The notes under the pieces are model-generated. The model was not told where the DNA came from, did no database searches, and saw nothing but the letters and a program-made list of their open reading frames with translations. Of a DNA stretch of 64,000 nt, positions 41,287 to 52,506 are shown piece by piece. The stretch comes from Gulosibacter chungangensis. Lineage in GTDB: Bacteria; Actinomycetota; Actinomycetes; Actinomycetales; Microbacteriaceae. A program made the position numbers and the translations under genes. The stretch spans positions 248,001 to 312,000 of the forward strand of contig NZ_WBKB01000002.1 of the NCBI RefSeq assembly GCF_008831155.1. Direction: 5' to 3'. The first letter of the stretch is position 1. Every line of letters begins with the position of its first letter.

Positions 41287-43950
41287 ACTGAGAATCAGCC
41301 AAAGCCTACCCTCATGGTCATTGATGGCCACTCGCTTGCGTTTCGAGCTTTTTTCGCACTGCCCACGGACAGTTTCGTGAACTCAGAAGGTCAGCACACG
41401 AATGCGATCCACGGATTCATTTCCATGCTGCTGAGCCTGCTGCGTGACCACAATCCCAGCCACATCGCGGTGGCGTTTGATGCGGGATCGAAGTCCTTCC
41501 GAAATCGGGAGTTCGAAGACTACAAGGGTGGGCGTGACGAGACGCCTCCCGAATTTAAGGGTCAGATCGAACTCCTGCAGGAATCCCTCTCGGCGATGGG
41601 CATTACCTGGATGCAGAAGGACGACTTCGAGGCCGACGACATTCTTGCCACCCTCGCTTCGCAGGGCGAACACGCTGGTTACGATGTGCTGGTGGTTTCG
41701 GGGGACCGGGATGCGATTCAGCTCGTGAACGAAGAGACCACGCTCCTCTATCCTTCGGTGCAAGGCGTATCAAAGCTCACTCGCTACACGCCCGAAGCGG
41801 TCTTTGAGAAATACGGTGTTTACCCACAGCAGTATCCAGAACTTGCGGCAATGGTGGGAGAAAAAGCCGATAACCTGCCCGGCATCCCGAAAGTCGGTCC
41901 GAAGACCGCCGCGAAGTGGATCGCCCAGTTCGGTTCCCTCGATGAGATCTTGGCGCGGCAAGACGAGCTCACCGGCAAGGTGGGAGAGTCCTTCCGTGAA
42001 CACCGCGAGAATGCGGTCCGCAATCGCAAGCTCAACCGGTTGCTCACGGATGTGGAACTCCCACACGGCCCGAACGACCTCACGATTCGACCGATCGACG
42101 TGGATGCCGTTCGGGATATCTTCACCCGCCTGCAGTTCCGCACGCTGCAAGATCGTGTGCTGAAGCTCGCCACCGAGCGCGATGGTGCGGTTGTCACTGC
42201 GGATACCTCGAGCGTGCTCGATGAAGTGACGTTGCTGGATGCGCTCGAGGGGGATGCACTGGCGGCCTGGCTCGAACAGGCTGAAAAGTCTGCACCAGAG
42301 GGTCTCGGCATCACGATTGATTTCGTGGACGGCCAGTTCACGGAAGCCGGTATCGCGAGTGCCACGGAAGCGGCGCGCATCGTTGCCGGGGCGGACAATA
42401 CTGCGTTCTTCGATTGGCTAAAGTCGGATGCGCCGAAGCTCACGTTCGAGGGGAAGGACCTTTATAAGCAGGCGCTGACCGCGGGGATCGACATCGGTGG
42501 CGCCATCATCGATGGCAAGGTTGCTGCGTTCTTGGTGAATCCCACCGGGGTCCCCAAGCGGCTTGCGGAACTCGTGCAGCAGTACCTGGGGGAGACGCTG
42601 CCAGAAACCGACCCGAACCAGCTCATTTCGCTCGAGGAAGAAGCAACTAACTTCACCGCATCCGATGCCTGGTTCACCAAGCGAGCAACCCAAGCCGCGA
42701 TCGACCGACTCCCCGAGGTTACCAAGCCCGTATTCTTCGATATTGAGTCGCCACTGGTGACGATTCTCGGTGACATGGAACACACGGGAATTGCGATCGA
42801 TAGCGAACTGCTGAGCGAACTCTCCGCCGCACAGGGAGAGCAAATCGCGAAATACGAGGCAGAAGCGTTTTCGGCTGTTGGCGGGGAACGGTTCAACCTT
42901 GGTTCGCCGAAGCAACTCCAAACGGTGCTGTTTGAGCAGTTGAACATGCCGAAGACTCGTCGCACGAAGACTGGCTACTCCACTGATGCACAGGCCTTGG
43001 AAGAACTCGAGCAGAAAAACCCACACCCCTTCCTCGGTGCTCTGCGGCATCACCGTGATGCCACGAAGCTCAAGCAGATTATGGACTCGCTGATCAAAGC
43101 GGTGGCCGATGACGGGCGCATCCACACCACATATCAGCAGACCGCAGCAGCCACCGGACGACTGGCCTCCACCGATCCGAACCTGCAGAACATTCCGATT
43201 CGTTCGCTCGAAGGGCAGCGTATCCGCGAGGCCTTCGTTACGAGTGGTGACTACGTCGAGCTGCTGACCGCTGACTATTCGCAGATTGAAATGCGCATCA
43301 TGGCGCATCTCTCCGGCGATGAGTCGCTTATCGACGCGTTTAATCGACATGAGGACACGCACCGCTACGTCGGTTCGCAGGTGTTCGGGGTCGCTCCGGA
43401 CGCGGTCACTCCGGAAATGCGCACCAAGGTGAAGGCAATGTCGTATGGATTGGTATACGGCCTGTCTGCCTTTGGCCTCTCGAAACAGCTGGGCATCTCG
43501 CAGGGCGAGGCCAAAGATTTGATGACCGAGTACTTCGGTCGATTTGGCAAGGTGCGTGACTACCTGCGCGATTCCGTTGCCAAGGCTAAGGAAGACGGCT
43601 ACACGGAAACAATTTTCGGTCGTCGCCGCCCCTTCCCGGACCTCAACTCGAATAACCGAGTGGCGAGGCAGAACGCCGAACGTGCCGCGCTCAACGCGCC
43701 CATCCAAGGGTCAGCTGCCGACATCATCAAGCTTGCGATGATCAAAGTCGACGAACGGATGCGTGCGGAGGGCTTGCGCTCTCGGATGCTCCTGCAGGTC
43801 CACGACGAACTCGTGTTTGAAGTTGTCGACGGTGAATTCGATGCGCTCGAGCAGCTTGTGCGAGACGCCATGGCGAATGCTGCAGAACTCTCGGTACCGC
43901 TTGATGTCTCAGTGGGCCGAGGTAAGAACTGGCAGACTGCCGGACATTAG
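41284..43950 (+). CDS. polA: DNA polymerase I
   Basis: Repair and Okazaki-fragment polymerase. The 888-residue protein has an N-terminal 5' nuclease domain (about 8-300) with DGHSLAFRAFFALP, AFDAGSKSFR and VVSGDRDAIQLV, a central 3'-5' exonuclease-like domain (about 325-510) without the DxE and other catalytic acids, so proofreading is probably absent as in other actinobacterial PolI, and a family A polymerase domain with motif A DYSQIEMRIMAHLSGD, motif B KVKAMSYGLVYGLSAFG and motif C VHDELVFEV. Length is normal. A 19-bp hairpin follows the stop. Confidence 0.96.
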   Translation: MTENQPKPTLMVIDGHSLAFRAFFALPTDSFVNSEGQHTNAIHGFISMLLSLLRDHNPSHIAVAFDAGSKSFRNREFEDYKGGRDETPPEFKGQIELLQESLSAMGITWMQKDDFEADDILATLASQGEHAGYDVLVVSGDRDAIQLVNEETTLLYPSVQGVSKLTRYTPEAVFEKYGVYPQQYPELAAMVGEKADNLPGIPKVGPKTAAKWIAQFGSLDEILARQDELTGKVGESFREHRENAVRNRKLNRLLTDVELPHGPNDLTIRPIDVDAVRDIFTRLQFRTLQDRVLKLATERDGAVVTADTSSVLDEVTLLDALEGDALAAWLEQAEKSAPEGLGITIDFVDGQFTEAGIASATEAARIVAGADNTAFFDWLKSDAPKLTFEGKDLYKQALTAGIDIGGAIIDGKVAAFLVNPTGVPKRLAELVQQYLGETLPETDPNQLISLEEEATNFTASDAWFTKRATQAAIDRLPEVTKPVFFDIESPLVTILGDMEHTGIAIDSELLSELSAAQGEQIAKYEAEAFSAVGGERFNLGSPKQLQTVLFEQLNMPKTRRTKTGYSTDAQALEELEQKNPHPFLGALRHHRDATKLKQIMDSLIKAVADDGRIHTTYQQTAAATGRLASTDPNLQNIPIRSLEGQRIREAFVTSGDYVELLTADYSQIEMRIMAHLSGDESLIDAFNRHEDTHRYVGSQVFGVAPDAVTPEMRTKVKAMSYGLVYGLSAFGLSKQLGISQGEAKDLMTEYFGRFGKVRDYLRDSVAKAKEDGYTETIFGRRRPFPDLNSNNRVARQNAERAALNAPIQGSAADIIKLAMIKVDERMRAEGLRSRMLLQVHDELVFEVVDGEFDALEQLVRDAMANAAELSVPLDVSVGRGKNWQTAGH

Positions 43951-43985
43951 TAGGGCCGGGTAGTAGGCGAACTACGGCCTGTTGG

Positions 43986-44029
43986 ATACGGAAGGGCACT
44001 GCCAGGTTGATGGCAGTGCCCTTCCGTAT
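43986..44029 (+). terminator. 19-bp perfect hairpin after polA
   Basis: Arms 43986-44004 and 44011-44029 are exact reverse complements with loop GGTTGA. It begins 35 bases after the polA stop. There is no U-tract, so it is probably an I-shaped terminator. The 164 bases from here to the aldehyde dehydrogenase start hold no supported gene. Confidence 0.8.
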
Positions 44030-44193
44030 GCGCGCTGCAGGGAACAGTGATGGCCGAGGCGGGACTGAGATCGCAGGAAATTTGCAAGCTCGATGACGTT
44101 GAATGTGGCTACGCGATTGTTCGCGTGACCGCTTCGCTGGCTCAGAACTACGAGCCCAGGCGGTAGCCAAGACAACGAAGTCAAGGGAGCACA

Positions 44194-45720
<1,527 letters not shown>

Positions 45721-45736
45721 CAAACGCTGCAGCTGG

Positions 45737-45781
45737 GGGTGCGCTGGGTCGTGCGAAAACTTCGCTCGGCCCAGCGCACCC
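45737..45781 (+). repeat. Intercistronic hairpin between the aldehyde dehydrogenase and DUF779 genes
   Basis: GGGTGCGCTGGG (45737-45748) and CCCAGCGCACCC (45770-45781) are exact complements, extended inward by three more pairs including one G-U. It lies in the 89-base gap of a probable two-gene operon and may be a partial terminator or stability element. Confidence 0.65.
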
Positions 45782-45809
45782 ACTACCGCAATTACGAAGG
45801 ATATGGATC

Positions 45810-46250
45810 ATGACCGATGTAGATGAGGCGCTTCCGGGCGCTGCTCTTGAGTCCCGTCCAGCAATCGAAGGCGAAACAAAATCTCGGGTGTCATTGACAG
45901 CCGCGGCAATTGAACTTCTGCAGGAACTTGCCGAACGCAATGGTCCACTAATGTTTCACCAGTCGGGTGGATGCTGCGATGGCTCTTCACCGATGTGCTA
46001 TCCGGCGGGGGAGTTCCTGACCGGTGGTGCGGATGTGCTGCTGGGCACATTTGACTTGCCAGGAAGCGGTGAGACTCCCGCGAGTGAACTTGAATTTTGG
46101 ATGTCGAAGGAACAATTCGAATACTGGCGGCACACGCGACTGCTCGTGGATGTCGTAAAGGGAAGGGGTTCTGGGTTTTCCTTGGAAGGTCCCACCGGGA
46201 AGAGATTCCTCATCCGTTCCACGCTCATGACCGATAGTGAGAGCCTTTAG
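45810..46250 (+). CDS. DUF779 domain protein
   Basis: 146-residue member of the DUF779 family, commonly encoded directly downstream of AldB/ExaC-type aldehyde dehydrogenases. The core motif MFHQSGGCCDGSSPMCY (about residues 49-65) has three cysteines and one histidine that could bind metal. The function is not established; a role in aldehyde dehydrogenase maturation or metal handling is a guess from context. GAAGGA before the ATG is a suitable ribosome binding site. The N-terminal 30 residues are variable and may not be conserved. Confidence 0.88.
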   Translation: MTDVDEALPGAALESRPAIEGETKSRVSLTAAAIELLQELAERNGPLMFHQSGGCCDGSSPMCYPAGEFLTGGADVLLGTFDLPGSGETPASELEFWMSKEQFEYWRHTRLLVDVVKGRGSGFSLEGPTGKRFLIRSTLMTDSESL

Positions 46251-46324
46251 CGTTGAGTGCGCCTGATCACAATTAAAGAGCTCATAAATGACCAGGCCCG
46301 GTGGCGTTTTGATAACAGCTCGGG

Positions 46325-46330
46325 TACGCT
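46325..46330 (+). promoter_or_regulatory. Possible rpsA promoter with long leader
   Basis: TACGCT fits TANNNT and would give a leader of about 108 bases before rpsA. The 195-base gap 46251-46445 holds no gene. Autogenous control through such a leader is known for S1 in other bacteria but cannot be shown here. Confidence 0.4.
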
Positions 46331-46445
46331 GGGACAGCACTTTTGTGCGTTTTACCTATCCGTATTCCCGGAATGTGTGCTCCGTCGTTAATCGCTTCGA
46401 GCCATTGCCCGGGCCGATTATCCATCCAGCTGGAGCACTACCTAC

Positions 46446-47912
46446 ATGACGAACATCACGACCGATTCGGCAGCAAAGCAGATCGCCGTCAACGACATCG
46501 GCACTGCAGAGGACTTCCTCGCCGCGGTCGAAGAGACGATGAAGTATTTCAACGACGGTGACCTCATCACCGGTACCGTCGTTCGCATTGACCGCGACGA
46601 GGTGCTCCTCGACGTCGGTTACAAGACTGAGGGTGTTGTTCCCTCACGCGAACTTTCCATCAAGCACGACGTTGACCCCAACGAAGTTGTTGAGCTCGGC
46701 GACGAGGTTGAAGCACTTGTCATCCAGAAGGAAGACAAGGAAGGCCGCCTGCTTCTTTCGAAGAAGCGTGCGCAGTACGAGCGCGCCTGGGGCGATGTCG
46801 AGAAGATCAAGGAAGAGGACGGCGTCGTTACCGGTACCGTCATCGAGGTCGTCAAGGGTGGTCTCATCGTTGACATCGGTCTTCGTGGCTTCCTCCCCGC
46901 ATCGCTCATCGAGCTGCGTCGCGTTCGCGACCTGACCCCGTACCTGGGCCAGGAAATCGAGGCGAAGATCCTCGAGCTCGACAAGAACCGCAACAACGTA
47001 GTTCTCTCGCGCCGTGCACTCCTCGAGCAGACGCAGTCTGAGACTCGCGCCAACTTCCTCGCTGATCTGCAGAAGGGTCAGGTCCGCAAGGGTGTCGTTT
47101 CCTCGATCGTTAACTTCGGTGCGTTCGTTGATCTCGGCGGTGTTGACGGTCTCGTTCACGTTTCTGAGCTCAGCTGGAAGCACATTGACCACGCCTCTGA
47201 GGTTGTCGAGGTTGGTCAGGAAGTTACCGTTGAGGTACTCGAGGTAGACCTCGACCGTGAGCGCGTTTCGCTCTCGCTCAAGGCAACCCAGGAAGACCCC
47301 TGGCAGGTACTGGCACGTACCCACGCGATCGGTCAGATCGTCCTGGGCAAGGTCACCAAGCTCGTTCCGTTCGGTGCGTTCGTTCGCGTCGTCGACGGCA
47401 TCGAGGGCCTCGTGCACATTTCGGAGCTTTCGCACCAGCACATCGAGACCGCAGACCAGGTTGTCTCGGTTGGTCAGGAACTCTTCGTCAAGATCATCGA
47501 CATCGACCTCGAACGTCGTCGCATCTCTCTCTCGCTCAAGCAGGGCAACGAGGGTGTCGACCCCGACGGTACCGACTTCGACCCGGCTACCTACGGCATG
47601 CTCGCCGAGTACGACGAGCAGGGCAACTACAAGTACCCCGAAGGCTTCAACCCGGACACCAACGAGTGGATGGAAGGCTTCGAAGCACAGCGCGAAGCTT
47701 GGGAGCAGGAATACGCTCAGGCTCAGACTCGTTGGGAAGCCCACAAGGAGCAGGTCCGCACCATCCTTGAAGCGGAAGCAAACGCTCCCGTCGAAGAGGC
47801 TTCGGCCGCATCGGGCTCCTCGAGCTTCTCGAGCGACTCGCGTGACTCCAGCGGTACCCTTGCCGACGACGAGGCACTCGCTGCACTGCGCGAGAAGCTG
47901 TCGGGCAACTAA
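46446..47912 (+). CDS. rpsA: Small ribosomal subunit protein bS1
   Basis: RNA-binding ribosomal protein that helps recruit mRNA. The 488-residue protein has four S1 (OB-fold) repeats at roughly residues 35-105, 120-190, 205-275 and 290-365, seen as recurring GxVxxI...GAFVDL, VHxSELS and LSLK elements, and a long C-terminal tail of Glu, Gln and Ser without S1 repeats. Four repeats are the usual actinobacterial form. The gene uses codons with strong bias (many GTT/CTC), as expected of a highly expressed gene. A hairpin terminator follows. Confidence 0.96.
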   Translation: MTNITTDSAAKQIAVNDIGTAEDFLAAVEETMKYFNDGDLITGTVVRIDRDEVLLDVGYKTEGVVPSRELSIKHDVDPNEVVELGDEVEALVIQKEDKEGRLLLSKKRAQYERAWGDVEKIKEEDGVVTGTVIEVVKGGLIVDIGLRGFLPASLIELRRVRDLTPYLGQEIEAKILELDKNRNNVVLSRRALLEQTQSETRANFLADLQKGQVRKGVVSSIVNFGAFVDLGGVDGLVHVSELSWKHIDHASEVVEVGQEVTVEVLEVDLDRERVSLSLKATQEDPWQVLARTHAIGQIVLGKVTKLVPFGAFVRVVDGIEGLVHISELSHQHIETADQVVSVGQELFVKIIDIDLERRRISLSLKQGNEGVDPDGTDFDPATYGMLAEYDEQGNYKYPEGFNPDTNEWMEGFEAQREAWEQEYAQAQTRWEAHKEQVRTILEAEANAPVEEASAASGSSSFSSDSRDSSGTLADDEALAALREKLSGN

Positions 47913-47955
47913 GGTCCGGCTGCTTCGACTAGTTCGCTAGTCAACGCAAGCAAAT

Positions 47956-47997
47956 AGGTGGTTGTGGCACCGAGCAAATTCGGTGTCACAACCACCT
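47956..47997 (+). terminator. Terminator after rpsA
   Basis: An 18-bp stem with one G-U pair (47956-47973 with 47980-47997) and loop GCAAAT, followed by TTTC. It sits 44 bases after the rpsA stop and separates it from coaE. Confidence 0.8.
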
Positions 47998-48121
47998 TTC
48001 GCATTTTCCATGACGATGCTGCACGTCTTCCAGGCAACCGTGCGTGCAAACTGAGTACTCTGACAGAAGATGCAAATGTACTTTCGCGCAGACGCGGGAG
48101 TCTCGGATTGGAGGTACCGAA

Positions 48122-48799
48122 GTGATTACCATTGCACTGACCGGAGGTATCGCCTCGGGCAAGACGACCATTTCGAATCGCCTTCGCGAACTTGGTGCGG
48201 TGATTATCGATGCGGATGACATTGCTCGCCAGGTCGTAAAACCAGACCAACCGGCCCTCGCGAAAATTGCCAAGCATTTCGGCCAGCAGGTGATTGCCGC
48301 AGACGGCACTCTCGACCGCAAGGCCCTCGCGGACATCGTGTTCAATGATGACGAAGCGCTGAAGGCACTCAACGACATTACGCATCCGGAAATTCGCAAA
48401 GTTACCGAGCGCATCATCACAGAGGTGAGCGCGGAAGAGCCGAACACGATCTTCGTGCATGACATTCCACTGCTTGCCGAAAATCGTTCCAACTACGACT
48501 ACGACTTCATTTGGGTGGCAGATTCACCGGCAGACGTTCGTAAGGAACGACTGATAGAAGACCGGGGCATGACAGAAGAAGAAGCACAGGCCAGAATTGA
48601 TGCGCAGGTCAGCGATGAAGAACGACGAATGATTGCTGACATCGTCATTGATACGACCCGCACCATTCCCGAAACGCTCGATCAGGTCGATGAGTTGTTT
48701 GCGCGGCTCGACCTAACTCACAGCAGCAACGAAGATGAGATCCGTTACGACACGGCACCGATCACGGTACCGGTCGAAGAGAGAAGCACCGATAGCTAA
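48122..48799 (+). CDS. coaE: Dephospho-CoA kinase
   Basis: Last step of coenzyme A synthesis, phosphorylating the ribose 3'-hydroxyl. The 225-residue protein has the P-loop GGIASGKTT near residue 8, IDADDIAR, THPEIRK and the lid region VRKERLIEDRGM. GTG 48122 is chosen because GGAGG lies 8 bases upstream; TACTCT (48056-48061) may be its -10. The C-terminal 25 residues are unconserved. It ends tail-to-tail with the YigZ-family gene, the stops overlapping by 4 bases. The rpsA-coaE neighbourhood is common in actinobacteria. Confidence 0.94.
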   Translation: MITIALTGGIASGKTTISNRLRELGAVIIDADDIARQVVKPDQPALAKIAKHFGQQVIAADGTLDRKALADIVFNDDEALKALNDITHPEIRKVTERIITEVSAEEPNTIFVHDIPLLAENRSNYDYDFIWVADSPADVRKERLIEDRGMTEEEAQARIDAQVSDEERRMIADIVIDTTRTIPETLDQVDELFARLDLTHSSNEDEIRYDTAPITVPVEERSTDS

Positions 48800-49476
48800 C
48801 GCGAGACATCAACCCAGGACACTCCGGAATCCGTCAAAGCCGCGGTGCCCTGGGTCAGGGAAGCGATCCGCTGCTCGAGCAGCGAAATGGTTTCTTCGGC
48901 ATCGGTCACCGCGAGCCGGATGCTCGCATTATGGGTCTCGTAGTCGGTGCCAAGCACCTCAATGCCACTCGATCGAAGTTCATTTTCCCAGCGACCAGCC
49001 TCGGCATGCGGTGCTGCGAGGGAGAACAAACGCATGCGCTGCCGTGTGTAGAATTTCGCGAGCGCGAGAGCCTGGGAGACTGAATCAGAATAGGCGCGCA
49101 CGAGTCCACCCGCGCCCAAGAGCACTCCGCCGAAATAGCGGACGACCACCGCAATGGTGTCGGAGAGATCAGGTGTCGGTTCTTGGGGTCGGGTAAACAA
49201 CGTGAGCGCCTCGAGCATTGGCAAGCCCGCGGTGCCGGAAGGCTCACCGTCGTCATTTGAGCGCTGAATCATGCGATCGGCGCCGATCACAAAAGCGGTG
49301 CAGTGATGACGCGCCAGGCGGTGCTCGGCGCGAATTAGTTCGACAAACTCGCGGGCCTCGGTCTGCGACTCCACGCGACTCAAGTAGCAAATGAACCGGG
49401 ATCGCTTAATTTCAATTTCATGTTCGATATCTCCGCGGAGAACCCCATAGCGGGTGGCACGGGTGAGATCAGACAT
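48796..49476 (-). CDS. YigZ/IMPACT family protein
   Basis: 226-residue member of the UPF0029/IMPACT family, with the signature DDGEPSGTAGLPMLEAL (about residues 75-91) and RYFGGVLLGAGGLVRAY (about 112-128), followed by a DUF1949-like C-terminal domain. Function in bacteria is unresolved; the eukaryotic relative IMPACT acts in translation control. Start ATG 49476 has no ribosome binding site, but TAGACT lies 7 bases upstream on the minus strand, indicating leaderless expression. It overlaps coaE tail-to-tail. Confidence 0.9.
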   Translation of the reverse strand: MSDLTRATRYGVLRGDIEHEIEIKRSRFICYLSRVESQTEAREFVELIRAEHRLARHHCTAFVIGADRMIQRSNDDGEPSGTAGLPMLEALTLFTRPQEPTPDLSDTIAVVVRYFGGVLLGAGGLVRAYSDSVSQALALAKFYTRQRMRLFSLAAPHAEAGRWENELRSSGIEVLGTDYETHNASIRLAVTDAEETISLLEQRIASLTQGTAALTDSGVSWVDVSR

Positions 49477-49489
49477 GCAGAAGAGTCTA
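49477..49489 (-). promoter_or_regulatory. Leaderless-type promoter of the YigZ-family gene
   Basis: TAGACT on the minus strand at 49489-49484, then 7 bases and the ATG at 49476, with no Shine-Dalgarno. It supports the chosen start codon. Confidence 0.5.
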
Positions 49490-49650
49490 AGCAATTTCAC
49501 CGACTTTTCAGTTTCGGGCATAAATCGGCCGTCAGAGGCGTTATCCCTGGTGACGAAGCAGGTAGACGGTTTTCCTCTCAGTCAGGGGACCCACATCGAC
49601 CGCCGTCACAGTGAGAGATGAGAGAGAACACCGACGAAAGGACTATCGCA

Positions 49651-50166
49651 ATGAGCGTTACTCATAACGTGAACTTCCGAGCTGGTCAGGATGCGAAGGA
49701 CTACACCGTTCCTGGCATTGATGTTGCAACTGGACACAAGCTTGCGAAGCAGATCCAGCAGCAGCTTTTCGACCTCAATGAATTGCACCTCACCCTGAAG
49801 CACGCTCACTGGAATGTAGAGGGCCCAAACTTCATCGGTGTGCACGAAATGCTCGACCCTCAAATTGAGCTTGTTCGTGCCTATGCGGACGAGGTCGCCG
49901 AACGAATCGTGGCACTGGGTGTTGCTGCGAACGGTGTACCGGGTGCGCTCGTGAAGAACCGTGACCACGAGGACTACTCGCTAGGATTCGCGTCCACGAT
50001 TGACCACCTTGCCGCTTTGGACGAGGTCTACACTCGCGTGATCGAAAACTACCGAGCGTCGATCGCGGTTGCTGGTGAAGAGCCACTGACCGAGGACCTC
50101 CTCATCGGTCAGGCACGCGAACTCGAAAAGTTCCAGTGGTTCATGCGCGCTCACCTGCAGCGCTAA
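49651..50166 (+). CDS. dps: Dps-family DNA-binding ferritin-like protein
   Basis: Dodecameric iron-storage and DNA-protection protein. The 171-residue protein has the inter-subunit ferroxidase residues in LKHAHWNVEGPNFIGVHEMLDPQIE (in pieces: His, His, Asp, Glu) and the downstream Dps helix IDHLAALDEVY. ATG 49651 is preceded by AAAGGA with 8-base spacing; an in-frame ATG at 49618 lacks a ribosome binding site. The N-terminus has few basic residues, so direct DNA binding is uncertain. No iron box or OxyR/PerR site was recognised upstream (49490-49650). A terminator follows. Confidence 0.93.
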   Translation: MSVTHNVNFRAGQDAKDYTVPGIDVATGHKLAKQIQQQLFDLNELHLTLKHAHWNVEGPNFIGVHEMLDPQIELVRAYADEVAERIVALGVAANGVPGALVKNRDHEDYSLGFASTIDHLAALDEVYTRVIENYRASIAVAGEEPLTEDLLIGQARELEKFQWFMRAHLQR

Positions 50167-50185
50167 TGTTCGACTGAACAATCTC

Positions 50186-50217
50186 ACGGCGGCGAATGTC
50201 AGTGCATTCGCCGCCGT
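50186..50217 (+). terminator. Rho-independent terminator of dps
   Basis: ACGGCGGCGAATG (50186-50198) pairs exactly with CATTCGCCGCCGT (50205-50217) around TCAGTG, followed by TTTGGTTTT. It starts 20 bases after the dps stop. Confidence 0.88.
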
Positions 50218-50263
50218 TTGGTTTTCCTGAAGCCTTCGAAAGCCAGTCGTCAGCATCCCTGCA

Positions 50264-50278
50264 TAGGGTAGAGGGATG
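50264..50278 (+). promoter_or_regulatory. Leaderless-type promoter of uvrB
   Basis: TAGGGT at 50264-50269, 6 bases (AGAGGG), then ATG 50276. No separate leader or LexA box of the GAACNNNNGTTC type is seen in the 109-base gap after dps. Confidence 0.5.
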
Positions 50279-52348
50279 GAACCCACCAGAATCGTCCGTC
50301 CCTTCGAAGTGATCAGCGAGTACCAGCCAGCCGGCGATCAGCCTCAGGCCATTGCCGAACTTGCGAAGCGTATTAATGCGGGCGAAACCGATGTCGTGCT
50401 GCTCGGGGCAACCGGTACCGGTAAATCGGCGACGACGGCGTGGTTGATTGAACAGGTGCAGCGGCCGACACTGATCATGGCGCACAACAAGACGCTCGCA
50501 GCGCAGTTGGCGAATGAGTTCCGGCAACTGATGCCGAACAACGCAGTTGAGTATTTCGTTTCGTACTATGACTATTACCAACCCGAGGCATATGTGCCGC
50601 AGACGGACACCTTCATTGAGAAGGACTCTTCGATTAACGATGAAGTTGAACGATTGCGGTATTCAACGACCAACTCCTTGCTCTCACGCCGGGATGTGGT
50701 CGTGGTCTCCACGGTCTCCTGCATTTACGGTTTGGGTAAGCCCGAGGAATACTACGATTCAATGCTCGCGCTGCACGTGGGCGACATCATTTCGCGGCAG
50801 GACATGATCCGCAAATTTGTTGCCATGCAATACAGCCGCAATGACGTTGCATTTGAGCGCGGCACCTTTCGAGTCAAGGGCGACACGATTGAGATCATTC
50901 CGGTGTACGAGGAACTTGCGGTTCGCATTGAACTCTTTGGTGACGAAGTAGATGCAATCTCGATGCTGAACCCGCTCACGGGCGAAGTGGTGCGCGAAGC
51001 CGATTCGGTGAGTGTGTTCCCGGCCTCGCACTACGTCACCAGTCAAGACGTGATGCAACGGGCGATGGATGAGATACGCGAAGAGCTTCGCTGGCGACTC
51101 GAACAATTGCGCGACGAAAATAAGCTGTTGGAAGCCCAACGCCTGGAGATGCGCACCACCTTTGACCTCGAAATGATGGAGCAGCTCGGTTTCTGTTCGG
51201 GAATCGAGAACTATTCGCGTCACCTTGACGGTCGCTCGCAGGGCGAGCCACCGCACTGCCTCCTGGATTATTTCCCGGATGATTTCCTCCTGGTGATCGA
51301 CGAGTCGCACGTGACGGTGCCACAGATCGGCGCCATGTACGAGGGCGACGCCTCCCGTAAACGCACGCTCGTGGATTACGGATTTCGGTTGCCCTCGGCG
51401 CTCGACAACCGACCACTGACCTGGGATGAGTTCAAAGAGCGCATTGGCCAAGCGGTATACCTCTCGGCGACGCCCGGCAAGTACGAACTTTCGCAGGCGG
51501 ACGGTGTGGTGGAGCAGATCATCCGCCCCACAGGCTTGGTTGACCCGAAGATCGTGGTTAAGCCTTCCAAGGGGCAGATCGACGATCTTCTTGAAGAAGT
51601 ACAGACGCGAGTGGAGAAGAACGAGCGCATCCTGGTTACCACCTTGACGAAGCGCATGGCTGAGGACCTCACGGACTTCCTTGGGGAGCACGGTGTGAAG
51701 GTGCGTTATCTGCACTCGGACGTGGACACGCTCAAGCGCGTGGAACTGCTCAGCGAACTCCGGGCCGGTGTTTTCGATGTTCTCGTCGGCATCAACCTGC
51801 TGCGAGAGGGGCTCGACCTGCCCGAGGTTTCGTTGGTGGCAATTCTGGATGCGGACAAGGAAGGCTTCTTGCGCTCGGCAACCTCGCTGATCCAGACCAT
51901 CGGTCGTGCCGCCCGAAATGTTTCGGGCGAGGTGCACATGTACGCGGACAAGATCACCGCGGCCATGAGGCAAGCAATTGATGAGACTGAACGTCGTCGC
52001 GAGAAGCAAATCGCCTACAACGAGGAACACGGAATTGATCCGCAGCCGCTGCGGAAGAAAATCAATGACATCACGGAGGTGCTTATTCGTGAGGGCCGAG
52101 ACACCGAAGAGCTACTCAAGGGTTCGGACACCGATAAGCGACGCCAACCCACGCCGAAGCTCAAACGCGAGGGGATTGGTGCCGAAGGCGCCGAGACACT
52201 GGAAGCAATGATTGCCGATCTCAACGAGCAAATGCTTGCGGCAGCCTCGGAACTCAAGTTTGAGTTGGCGGCTCGCCTGCGAGATGAACTGGCCGACCTC
52301 AAACGCGACCTGCGCCAGTTCAAGACCGCGGGCCACGTCAAGGGATAA
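50276..52348 (+). CDS. uvrB: UvrABC system protein B
   Basis: Damage-verification helicase-like subunit of nucleotide excision repair. The 690-residue protein has Walker A GATGTGKS near residues 43-50, the beta-hairpin region [12 protein letters not shown] near 97-108, helicase motifs including the DESH box (VIDESHVT) and [20 protein letters not shown], and a C-terminal UVR domain that contacts UvrC. Length is normal. It begins a uvrB-uvrA-uvrC run, but uvrA appears to have its own promoter. Confidence 0.97.
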   Translation: MEPTRIVRPFEVISEYQPAGDQPQAIAELAKRINAGETDVVLLGATGTGKSATTAWLIEQVQRPTLIMAHNKTLAAQLANEFRQLMPNNAVEYFVSYYDYYQPEAYVPQTDTFIEKDSSINDEVERLRYSTTNSLLSRRDVVVVSTVSCIYGLGKPEEYYDSMLALHVGDIISRQDMIRKFVAMQYSRNDVAFERGTFRVKGDTIEIIPVYEELAVRIELFGDEVDAISMLNPLTGEVVREADSVSVFPASHYVTSQDVMQRAMDEIREELRWRLEQLRDENKLLEAQRLEMRTTFDLEMMEQLGFCSGIENYSRHLDGRSQGEPPHCLLDYFPDDFLLVIDESHVTVPQIGAMYEGDASRKRTLVDYGFRLPSALDNRPLTWDEFKERIGQAVYLSATPGKYELSQADGVVEQIIRPTGLVDPKIVVKPSKGQIDDLLEEVQTRVEKNERILVTTLTKRMAEDLTDFLGEHGVKVRYLHSDVDTLKRVELLSELRAGVFDVLVGINLLREGLDLPEVSLVAILDADKEGFLRSATSLIQTIGRAARNVSGEVHMYADKITAAMRQAIDETERRREKQIAYNEEHGIDPQPLRKKINDITEVLIREGRDTEELLKGSDTDKRRQPTPKLKREGIGAEGAETLEAMIADLNEQMLAAASELKFELAARLRDELADLKRDLRQFKTAGHVKG

Positions 52349-52491
52349 GCTCCCGTGTTTGAACCCGTGGACGTTTCACCGCTGCACAACGTCATGATCA
52401 TCAACGTTCGGGGTCTGCAGAGCCGGTGGGGAAAGCGATGGAGCGCTGTTCGCTGCTTGAGAGATTGGGCGCGCGTGTCGGGTGCCCGGAG

Positions 52492-52506
52492 TACGCTAGC
52501 GAGGTG
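52492..52506 (+). promoter_or_regulatory. Leaderless-type promoter of uvrA
   Basis: TACGCT at 52492-52497, then 6 bases (AGCGAG), then GTG 52504. This is the same arrangement as at uvrB and polA, and it supports the GTG as the true start of uvrA. Confidence 0.5.

Noticed and set aside
42418-43707. 429-codon minus-strand frame opposite polA
   Set aside because: Shadow of polA codon bias; the plus strand encodes an intact polymerase.
44050-44166. 38-codon ATG frame between polA and the aldehyde dehydrogenase
   Set aside because: A weak upstream GGGAA exists, but there is no recognisable family, hydrophobic segment or other support. Chance frame cannot be excluded.
50167-50180. TGTTCGACTGAACA palindrome after dps, resembling an SOS box
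   Set aside because: The half-site order is GTTC-N4-GAAC, the reverse of the LexA consensus GAAC-N4-GTTC, and it lies downstream of dps.
50759-52030. 423-codon minus-strand frame opposite uvrB
   Set aside because: Shadow frame; composition rich in His, Arg and Val without any motif.
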